Shown here one piece after another: positions 1 to 3,889 of a stretch of DNA of 5,397 nt. Source of the stretch: Chloroflexota bacterium (lineage in GTDB: Bacteria; Chloroflexota; Anaerolineae; Anaerolineales; VGOW01). Positions within the stretch are counted from its first letter, which is position 1. Each line of letters starts with the position of its first letter. Where the stretch lies: positions 1 through 5,397 of the forward strand of contig JACRLA010000230.1 of assembly GCA_016215145.1 (NCBI GenBank), in the 5' to 3' direction. Both the position numbers and the translations under genes were made by a program. Under the pieces are notes generated by a model, which saw nothing but the letters and a program-made list of their open reading frames with translations, made no database searches and was not told the origin of the DNA.

Positions 1-15
1 TTTTTCTTTGGACCT
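1..15 (-). CDS. Possible 5' end of tuf (or another translation gene), start codon unclear
   Basis: On the minus strand, downstream of tRNA-Thr, an AGGAG Shine-Dalgarno sequence (27-23) is followed by six bases (22-17 and 16 region) and then codons reading AGG TCC AAA GAA AAA to the window edge. SKEK right after the initiator is how elongation factor Tu begins in many bacteria (E. coli: Met-Ser-Lys-Glu-Lys), and tufB follows thrT in E. coli. At the position where ATG is expected (15-13) the sequence is AGG. ATC lies just before it and an in-frame TTG lies further upstream (30-28). Only five codons are visible, so another gene such as rpmG is equally possible on sequence alone. The call rests on synteny plus four residues. 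Confidence 0.3.
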
Positions 16-48
16 GATAGTCTCCTGCAAATTAAAACTTTTATTGTG

Positions 49-120
49 AGCCCACGACGAGATTTGAACTCGTGACCTATCGCTTACCAAGCGATTGCGC
101 TACCACTGCGCCACGTGGGC
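49..120 (-). tRNA. tRNA-Thr (anticodon GGU)
   Basis: The reverse complement folds into a complete 72-nt cloverleaf. It has a 7-bp acceptor stem (GCCCACG with CGTGGGC), a 4-bp D-stem (GCGC/GCGC), an ATCGC/GCGAT anticodon stem with loop TTGGTAA, a 5-nt variable loop, and an ACGAG/CTCGT T-stem with loop TTCAAAT. The anticodon GGT lies at 88-86 and reads ACC and ACU. The discriminator is U, and the 3' CCA is not encoded (CAC follows), so CCA must be added after processing. It is the last tRNA of a minus-strand operon and starts two bases after the stop codon of the HTH protein gene, so RNase P cleavage would cut right behind that stop codon. Confidence 0.96.
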
Positions 121-122
121 GT

Positions 123-728
123 CTATACGCTATGTTTGTTCAAGTATTCTTCACACCATTGCAAAACAATCTCACGCAACCGAGTGTTGTTCACTCCAAC
201 CGTCAATGTTCCGTATTCGCTAACATTGAGATAAGTGCCACCTCGCCGCGCGCGAACGACTGGTTTGTAAAATTGTGATCTGGTCAACCCCGTCACATCT
301 TCCCAATACTCTTGAGCGCGTTTCAAATTACTGTCGTCAAAAATGTTAATCCACGCCCAAATTTTGTTTTCATTCACATGGCATATCTCGCGCAGAAACT
401 TCAAAAACACCTTAATCACGCGTGGTTCAGTGTTAGACAAAGAAACTTGTTGGCGATCACGTTTCTTCCCCTCGCCGATATACAGAGCAATCGCCAGATA
501 AAAAAGTTCTTGCTCATCGCCCGATAACGATTCCTGAATCTCAAACGGATCGCCATCAGGATTTTGCCACAAATAAATTGCCTCACTTACATCTCGTCTT
601 GGAATATCATGCTTGATCATCCAATACGCAACTTTATTGGGCGAGGAATCTAATCGCTCGGCGATCTCCGCCATTGAGAGACGTTGTTCATTGTAAAGTT
701 CTTCAAGCAATTCTTTGCTCAAGGACAT
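123..728 (-). CDS. HTH protein with LAGLIDADG-like C-terminal region, embedded in tRNA operon
   Basis: This is a 201-aa protein with no assigned function. Residues about 5-40 look like a helix-turn-helix unit (SMAEIAERLDSSPNKVAYWM) followed by a basic IPRR and a SEAIY segment, a pairing I recall from uncharacterised Chloroflexota, Parcubacteria and archaeal proteins. Residues 76-89 contain YIGEGKK, which resembles one LAGLIDADG (LAGLIDGEGS-type) motif. The rest (about 90-195) is compatible with a single-motif endonuclease-like fold, but this is inferred and catalysis is unproven. The ATG at 728 is chosen because GGAGGG lies at 741-736, seven bases upstream; the longer frame to 770 would run into tRNA-Tyr. 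The gene starts 17 bases after tRNA-Tyr and stops two bases before tRNA-Thr, so it is probably cotranscribed with them and its mRNA ends would be set by tRNA processing. By eye it is more AT-rich (about 43% G+C in sampled lines) than the glucosidase gene (about 52%), which is compatible with acquisition. Confidence 0.82.
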   Translation of the reverse strand: MSLSKELLEELYNEQRLSMAEIAERLDSSPNKVAYWMIKHDIPRRDVSEAIYLWQNPDGDPFEIQESLSGDEQELFYLAIALYIGEGKKRDRQQVSLSNTEPRVIKVFLKFLREICHVNENKIWAWINIFDDSNLKRAQEYWEDVTGLTRSQFYKPVVRARRGGTYLNVSEYGTLTVGVNNTRLREIVLQWCEEYLNKHSV

Positions 729-735
729 CTTATTG

Positions 736-741
736 CCCTCC
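736..741 (-). promoter_or_regulatory. Ribosome binding site of the HTH protein gene
   Basis: GGAGGG on the minus strand, seven bases from ATG 728-726. It lies only five bases past the mature 3' end of tRNA-Tyr and decides the start. It also implies that ribosomes load just behind the tRNA processing site. Confidence 0.75.
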
Positions 742-745
742 ACAG

Positions 746-829
746 TGGACAGGGGGGGAGTCGAACCCACGAACGGCGTAGCCGAGCTGATTTACAGTCA
801 GCGTCCTTTGGCCTCTTGGATACCTGTCC
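746..829 (-). tRNA. tRNA-Tyr (anticodon GUA), class II with long variable arm
   Basis: The reverse complement gives an 84-nt class II tRNA. It has acceptor GGACAGG/CCTGTCC with discriminator A, and an anticodon stem GCTGA/TCAGC with loop CTGTAAA, placing anticodon GTA at 795-793. A long variable arm built on CGGC..GCCG is as expected for bacterial tRNA-Tyr. The T-stem is GTGGG/CCCCC with loop TTCGACT and contains one U-C mismatch (769 with 755) next to a run of seven G on the plus strand. CCA is not encoded. It is the second member of the minus-strand tRNA operon and sits 33 bases downstream of the broken tRNA. Confidence 0.95.
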
Positions 830-862
830 GAGTTTTTAATGCGCGACGTTTAACTATACCAG

Positions 863-902
863 AGCCGACGACGAGAGTTGAACTCGATTGAGCTACGTCG
901 GC
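863..902 (-). pseudogene. Truncated tRNA remnant, probably tRNA-Thr (UGU)
   Basis: The reverse complement starts GCCGACG TA GCTC AA, a perfect tRNA 5' end (acceptor strand and the 5' half of the D-arm). It then jumps directly to a T-arm (TCGAG, loop TTCAACT, CTCGT) and the matching acceptor strand CGTCGGC plus discriminator U. All seven acceptor pairs are intact and four of five T-stem pairs form. The rest of the D-arm, the anticodon arm and the variable loop are absent, about 32-36 nt, so it has no anticodon and cannot decode. Identity as tRNA-Thr(UGU) is inferred from the GCCGAC..GTCGGC acceptor and from its position before tRNA-Tyr, as thrU-tyrU in E. coli. It could also be an assembly deletion. 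Confidence 0.8.
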
Positions 903-941
903 AAGCGAAAAAAATACGCCTCACATTCTGGCGCGACCAAA

Positions 942-971
942 ATTATATCAGAGGACTCTCACGGCGGTCAA
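942..971 (-). promoter_or_regulatory. Promoter of the tRNA operon
   Basis: On the minus strand, TTGACC (971-966) is followed by an 18-bp spacer and a perfect TATAAT (947-942). This is a strong housekeeping-type promoter predicting a start near 935, about 33 bases before the tRNA remnant. The TGA inside the -35 box (970-968) is the stop codon of the upstream alpha-glucosidase gene, so the promoter begins exactly where that gene ends. Confidence 0.7.
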
Positions 972-2566
972 TGATCGGATTCCTCATAGATGGAAGCCTC
1001 AAACGGGGTAAGGCGGAGCGCCCCTTCCACGGTGTCGCCGCCGATGCGCGTGGGAAACACCCTCTTCCATTTCCCCTTCGGCAACTGCGCCACCGCCTCT
1101 CGCGCAAAGAAATTAAGCGCAATCACCAATCTCCGATCTCCAATCTTCCTTTGATACATCAACACATCTCTCGATTTCTGCTCTATCATACTAAACGCCC
1201 CACGCCTCAATGCCAACGACCCCTTGCGAAAACGCATCAACGCCCGATAAAAATTTAAAACCGAATCGGGATACTCATTTTGATTCGCCACGTTGATCGT
1301 CTGGTAGGTTTCTCCCACGCGCAGCCAGGGTTTGCCGTTTGTGAATCCGGCATGAGGTAGAGGAGCCCATTGCATCGGTGTCCGCGCGCCGTCACGGTTG
1401 TAAAACGGGTAATACGTTTTGCTCGCCGGGTCCTGCAATTCTGAGCGTGAGAGTTTTGCATCCGGCATGGCGATCTCTTCACCCATATATATTGAAGGCG
1501 TGCCGCGCAGAGTGAACAACAACATCGCCGCCACCTTTGCCCGTTGCATCGCAAGCGAATCATTTCCGTATCGGCTGACGTGGCGCGGGCGATCATGATT
1601 GCTCAGCAAGTAACAGACTCGCGCTTCGGGGTTCGATGCCGTGGCGGCGTCCCAAGCAGAGATAAGTTTATGGAAGTGATCGGGTCGCCACGCGGTTTCT
1701 GTCGGCGCGGGCGAGTAGATCAGGTGAAGTTGATCGTGATCAGTGTAGCGCGTGAGTCGGGTTGGATCATCACCCAACATCTCACCGAGCATCGCCCGTT
1801 CGGGATACGAGTCTGTAATCGATCTCATCTCACGATACGCGTCATGCAGTTCGGGTTGATCGCGATCATAGAGATGAGTTTGCGCGAGAAACGGCGAACC
1901 GAGTTTGAATGGATTGAGTGAAAAAGGTCGCGGGTTGCTGCGAAATTGCGCGTCTTTGTAATAGGCGTTGACCACATCGAGCCGAAAACCATCCACACCT
2001 TTGCTAAACCAGTAACGCATCACGTCCATCAACGCGCGGCGCGCGTCGGCGTTGCGCCAATTAAGATCGGGCTGCTCTTTGAGAAACGCATGAAAGTAAA
2101 ATTGCTTTCGCTTTTCATCCCACTGCCAACCCGAGCCGCCAAACGCTCCCGCCCAATTATTTGGAATTTGATCTTTCCAGATATACCAATCGGCTTTGGG
2201 GTTGTCGCGCGACGAGCGCGACTCTTTGAACCACGCATGTTGATCCGACGTGTGATTGATCACCAAGTCCAGCATGATCTTCAGCCCCCGTTGATGCGCT
2301 TCACTGAGCATCAATTCAAAATCCTGCATCGTGCCAAAACTTGGATCAATGTTTTCGTAATCGGCAACGTCGTAACCAAAGTCGCGCATCGGCGAGACGT
2401 TGATGGGCGAGAGCCAAATTGCATCCACGCCCAGACTCGCCACATAATCGAGTTTGCTAATGATGCCGCGCAGGTCGCCAATGCCATCGCCATTTGAATC
2501 CATAAAGCTGCGCGGATAAATTTGATAGATCACGCCATCACGCCACCACAAATAAGATTCAGTCAT
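968..2566 (-). CDS. GH13 alpha-glucosidase (oligo-1,6-glucosidase-like)
   Basis: A 532-aa glycoside hydrolase family 13 enzyme, expected to release glucose from the non-reducing ends of short alpha-glucosides by a retaining mechanism. All conserved regions are visible: region I DLVINH (100-105), region V QPDLN (165-169), region II GFRLD with nucleophile D197, region III GEMLG with acid/base E262, and region IV NHD with transition-state stabiliser D325. The DSNGDGIGD loop (23-31) is the usual metal-binding loop and RDGARTPMQW (391-400) is typical of the subfamily. QPDLN in region V is the signature of the oligo-1,6-glucosidase group, but exact specificity (maltose, isomaltose, sucrose or trehalose) cannot be read from this. 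No signal peptide is seen, so the enzyme is probably cytoplasmic. Length is normal. The start at 2566 fits the family N-terminus (WWRDGVIYQIYPRSF), although the upstream Shine-Dalgarno match is poor. A weak promoter candidate (TATGAT at 2688-2683) lies in the divergent gap. No sugar transporter or regulator is adjacent. Confidence 0.94.
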   Translation of the reverse strand: MTESYLWWRDGVIYQIYPRSFMDSNGDGIGDLRGIISKLDYVASLGVDAIWLSPINVSPMRDFGYDVADYENIDPSFGTMQDFELMLSEAHQRGLKIMLDLVINHTSDQHAWFKESRSSRDNPKADWYIWKDQIPNNWAGAFGGSGWQWDEKRKQFYFHAFLKEQPDLNWRNADARRALMDVMRYWFSKGVDGFRLDVVNAYYKDAQFRSNPRPFSLNPFKLGSPFLAQTHLYDRDQPELHDAYREMRSITDSYPERAMLGEMLGDDPTRLTRYTDHDQLHLIYSPAPTETAWRPDHFHKLISAWDAATASNPEARVCYLLSNHDRPRHVSRYGNDSLAMQRAKVAAMLLFTLRGTPSIYMGEEIAMPDAKLSRSELQDPASKTYYPFYNRDGARTPMQWAPLPHAGFTNGKPWLRVGETYQTINVANQNEYPDSVLNFYRALMRFRKGSLALRRGAFSMIEQKSRDVLMYQRKIGDRRLVIALNFFAREAVAQLPKGKWKRVFPTRIGGDTVEGALRLTPFEASIYEESDH

Positions 2567-2570
2567 TTGC

Positions 2571-2599
2571 TTGACTCACTTTCCACAACCGCGTATCAT
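2571..2599 (+). promoter_or_regulatory. Plus-strand promoter in the divergent gap
   Basis: TTGACT (2571-2576), a 17-bp spacer and TATCAT (2594-2599) match the housekeeping consensus at 10 of 12 positions with ideal spacing, predicting a start near 2606. It points toward the LysE-family gene but the transcript would first meet the terminator at 2695-2718. It lies only five bases from the alpha-glucosidase start codon, so the two transcription units overlap closely. Confidence 0.55.
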
Positions 2600-2613
2600 G
2601 CCCGCAATGTTCC

Positions 2614-2674
2614 GCGTGACCGCTAACTCGAATCAACAACAAGGCAACATCGCATCGCCGTCCTAAGGTCACGC
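2614..2674. repeat. 8-bp perfect inverted repeat in the divergent gap
   Basis: GCGTGACC (2614-2621) and GGTCACGC (2667-2674) are exact reverse complements separated by 45 bp. They could be the closing stem of an RNA structure or paired half-sites for a regulator of the two divergent genes. Between them lies a weaker hairpin whose pairing is better on the minus strand (GGCGA with TTGCC using G-U) than on the plus strand, where an A-C mismatch appears. Confidence 0.6.
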
Positions 2675-2691
2675 CTCATCACATCATATCA

Positions 2692-2718
2692 AAGCGCGAT
2701 CTTCAGGTCGCGTTTTTT
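2692..2718 (+). terminator. Intrinsic terminator upstream of the LysE-family gene
   Basis: CGCGATC (2695-2701) pairs over all seven positions (one G-U) with GGTCGCG (2706-2712) around the tetraloop TTCA, followed by six T (2713-2718). The A run before the stem extends it. The T tract is on the plus strand only. No plus-strand protein gene lies upstream, so it terminates either a small RNA or a regulated leader. Confidence 0.7.
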
Positions 2719-2723
2719 GTTTA

Positions 2724-2756
2724 AGACCTCACAGGTTTCGGAAACCTGTGAGGTCT
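2724..2756. repeat. 33-bp perfect palindrome, likely dispersed element
   Basis: Arms of 16 bp (2724-2739 and 2741-2756) are exact reverse complements around one central G at 2740. The left arm begins AGACCTCACAGG. In RNA it would give about 15 bp of stem closed by a three-base loop. It lies between the terminator and the ribosome binding site of the LysE-family gene, with no T tract after it. I recall very similar palindromes repeated in Anaerolineae genomes, so a REP- or MITE-like dispersed repeat is likely, but copy number cannot be seen here. Confidence 0.85.
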
Positions 2757-2763
2757 ACAAAAC

Positions 2764-2769
2764 AGGAGA
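2764..2769 (+). promoter_or_regulatory. Ribosome binding site of the LysE-family gene
   Basis: AGGAGA five bases before ATG 2775. It fixes that start rather than the in-frame ATG at 2748, which falls inside the palindrome. The hairpin ends only seven bases upstream and may affect access. Confidence 0.75.
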
Positions 2770-2774
2770 CATAC

Positions 2775-3401
2775 ATGGACATCACAATTTTACTTCGCGG
2801 CATCATCATCGGCTTCTCCATCGCCGCGCCCGTCGGACCCATCGGCGTGTTGTGTATTCGCCGCACACTCAACGATGGTCGCACGATTGGATTCACATCG
2901 GGCATGGGCGCGGCAACCGCCGATGCGTTTTATGGGTGCGTCGCTGCCTTTGGTTTAACTCTCGTTTCCGATTTTTTGATCGGGCAGAAATTTTGGTTGA
3001 GTCTGATCGGCGGATTATTCTTGATCACTCTCGGAGTCAAAACTTTCACCTCACGCCCCGCCGAATCCTCTTCACCCGATTCCCCTCGCGGGCGCGGACA
3101 CATCGCCGCCTACGCCTCGACCTTGTTTCTCACCCTGACCAACCCCGCGACGATTCTTTCCTTCCTCATCATCTTCGCCGGGCTCGGCATCGTCAACGAA
3201 ACACGCAACTCCTTCGCCGCATTTATTCTCGTCATCGGCGTGTTCATCGGCTCGGCCTTGTGGTGGCTCACCTTAAGTCTTGGCGTTGGATTCTTCCGTG
3301 ACAAATTTAATGCGGCGGCGATGGTGTGGGTGAATCGAACCTCGGGTATTATCATCACCACCTTCGGCATCGTTGCCTTATTAAGTTTAGTAAATTGGTA
3401 A
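2775..3401 (+). CDS. LysE/RhtB-family amino acid exporter
   Basis: A 208-aa integral membrane protein of normal length for the LysE/RhtB superfamily, which exports amino acids or related small compounds using the ion gradient. Visible features are the N-terminal signature helix ending in APVGPIGVLCIRR (18-30), a second helix rich in small residues (about 40-64: GMGAATADAFYG), a third (about 71-90), a hydrophilic loop with Ser/Pro/Arg (92-109), a fourth helix containing LTNPATILSF (121-130), and two more at about 146-171 and 189-206. Together these give the six segments expected. The substrate cannot be named from sequence. The gene is preceded by a leader with alternative structures and a terminator, so expression may be set by attenuation. 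It is followed by a repeat tract and then gatC on the same strand. No biosynthetic gene is adjacent to hint at the cargo. Confidence 0.88.
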   Translation: MDITILLRGIIIGFSIAAPVGPIGVLCIRRTLNDGRTIGFTSGMGAATADAFYGCVAAFGLTLVSDFLIGQKFWLSLIGGLFLITLGVKTFTSRPAESSSPDSPRGRGHIAAYASTLFLTLTNPATILSFLIIFAGLGIVNETRNSFAAFILVIGVFIGSALWWLTLSLGVGFFRDKFNAAAMVWVNRTSGIIITTFGIVALLSLVNW

Positions 3402-3410
3402 TTGGTAATT
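3397..3410 (+). repeat. Tandem GGTAATT pair over the exporter stop codon
   Basis: GGTAATT occurs twice back to back (3397-3403 and 3404-3410); the first copy contains the TAA stop of the exporter gene. Short word-like repeats therefore begin right at the gene end. Confidence 0.6.
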
Positions 3411-3429
3411 CGTCCTACCTACTCGCCAT

Positions 3430-3520
3430 TTGTCATTCTTCATTTGTCATTGTTCATTGTCTCATTGTTCATTGTCTCATTGTCTCATTCTCTCATTGTT
3501 CATTGTCCAATTGTTCATTT
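3430..3520 (+). repeat. T-rich tandem repeat of 7-8-mers between exporter and gatC
   Basis: The tract is built from TCATTGT and TCATTGTC words. A 15-mer, TCATTGTTCATTGTC, occurs three times exactly (3447-3461, 3462-3476, 3493-3507), with single 8-mers TCATTGTC and TCATTCTC between the second and third copies and decayed copies on both sides. The plus strand is strongly pyrimidine-biased. It is intergenic: the open frame through it ahead of gatC is a by-product of the repeat. Confidence 0.88.
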
Positions 3521-3525
3521 ATAAT
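3496..3525 (+). promoter_or_regulatory. Candidate gatC promoter giving a leaderless mRNA
   Basis: A perfect TATAAT (3520-3525) ends seven bases before the gatC ATG (3533), placing the expected transcription start at or next to the A of the start codon. The -35 match is weak (TTGTTC, 3496-3501, 18-bp spacer) and lies within the tandem repeat. No Shine-Dalgarno sequence precedes gatC, which agrees with leaderless expression. Confidence 0.5.
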
Positions 3526-3532
3526 TTGCTAT

Positions 3533-3820
3533 ATGTCCCTCACACTCCAAGAAGTCAAACACATCGCCGAACTTGCTAAATTGAATCTCACCGAAGAAGA
3601 ACAACTCCGATTCCAAAAACAACTCTCTGCCGTTTTAGATTATGCGGCAGAACTGCGCGCAACAGATACATCCAAAGTTTCACCGACGGCGACGGTGCTA
3701 CCGTTACGCACTGTGCTACGCGATGACGTGCCTCAGCCCTCTCTGCCGCGCGACGAACTGCTGAAAAATTCTGCCGAACAAGAAGCGGGGTGTTTTAGAG
3801 TTCCGGCGGTGATGGAATAA
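3533..3820 (+). CDS. gatC: GatC subunit of Asp/Glu-tRNA amidotransferase
   Basis: The 95-aa small subunit of the GatCAB complex, which wraps around GatA and joins it to GatB so that mischarged Glu-tRNA(Gln) or Asp-tRNA(Asn) is amidated in the cytoplasm. The protein begins with the usual helical part (LTLQEVKHIAELAKLNLTEEE, in two helices to about residue 42: FQKQLSAVLDYAAEL), followed by the extended C-terminal half with VLRDDV..PSLPRDELLKNSAEQEAGCFRVPAVME, very close to the family pattern. Length is typical. The start at 3533 is chosen because it begins the conserved region; an upstream extension to 3326 would overlap the exporter gene and translate the tandem repeat. There is no Shine-Dalgarno sequence but a TATAAT box sits seven bases upstream. 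gatA follows after 69 bases. Confidence 0.94.
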   Translation: MSLTLQEVKHIAELAKLNLTEEEQLRFQKQLSAVLDYAAELRATDTSKVSPTATVLPLRTVLRDDVPQPSLPRDELLKNSAEQEAGCFRVPAVME

Positions 3821-3823
3821 AAC

Positions 3824-3878
3824 TGATGAGTGATGCGTGATACGTGAGATCATTTCACGAATCAAGCATCACTCATCA
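3824..3878. repeat. Long imperfect inverted repeat between gatC and gatA
   Basis: Two 24-nt arms (3824-3847 and 3855-3878) pair at 22 of 24 positions around the loop GATCATT. The mismatches are 3842/3860 and 3837/3865. The left arm itself is made of repeated words (GATGAGTGATGCGTGATACG). There is no T tract, so it is not a standard terminator. It ends 11 bases before the gatA start and could set the gatC/gatA mRNA ratio through processing or stability, or be a dispersed palindromic element. Confidence 0.85.
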
Positions 3879-3889
3879 CGTAATTTAAC

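Larger units (their letters stand above)
2606..2718 (+). ncRNA. Candidate attenuator / riboswitch-like leader or small RNA
   Basis: The predicted transcript of about 113 nt runs from the promoter at 2571-2599 to the intrinsic terminator. An 8-bp closing stem can form between GCGTGACC (2614-2621) and GGTCACGC (2667-2674), enclosing 45 nt. The same GGTCACGC can instead pair with GCGCGATC (2694-2701, 7 of 8 including one G-U), which would block the 5' arm of the terminator. These mutually exclusive stems are the usual layout of a transcription attenuator. I recognise no known aptamer class in the enclosed sequence. The 8-bp repeat also exists on the minus strand, so a DNA operator or a leader for the alpha-glucosidase gene is an alternative. 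Confidence 0.35.

Noticed and set aside
729..770. N-terminal extension of the HTH protein to an ATG at 770
   Set aside because: It would be translated from the T-arm and acceptor of tRNA-Tyr. The ATG at 728 has GGAGGG at ideal spacing.
863..902. Functional minimal or armless tRNA
   Set aside because: There is no anticodon arm at all, so it cannot decode; a deletion remnant is the simplest reading.
1544..2497. Long plus-strand open frames antisense to the alpha-glucosidase gene
   Set aside because: They show no recognisable domains and lie wholly inside a gene with complete GH13 motifs, so they are shadows of its codon bias.
2651..2670. Match to the 23S rRNA GTCCTAAGGT motif
   Set aside because: The similarity covers only about ten bases and flanking sequence is unrelated to rRNA; coincidence.
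2683..2711. Minus-strand promoter for the alpha-glucosidase gene (TATGAT with GCGACC)
   Set aside because: The -10 is fair but the -35 matches only 3 of 6 and lies in the terminator stem; too weak to list as a feature.
2748..2774. Upstream start of the exporter gene at 2748
   Set aside because: It lies inside the palindrome with no ribosome binding site, while the ATG at 2775 has AGGAGA five bases before it.
2717..3301. 194-codon plus-strand open frame overlapping the exporter gene
   Set aside because: The Arg/His-rich product has no domain pattern and starts inside the terminator/palindrome region; it is an out-of-frame reading of the exporter gene.
3430..3520. CRISPR array
   Set aside because: The repeats are 7-15 bp, contiguous and degenerate, with no unique spacers of regular length.
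3326..3532. Upstream extension of gatC
   Set aside because: It overlaps the end of the exporter gene in another frame and translates the TCATTGT tandem repeat; GatC homology begins at 3533.
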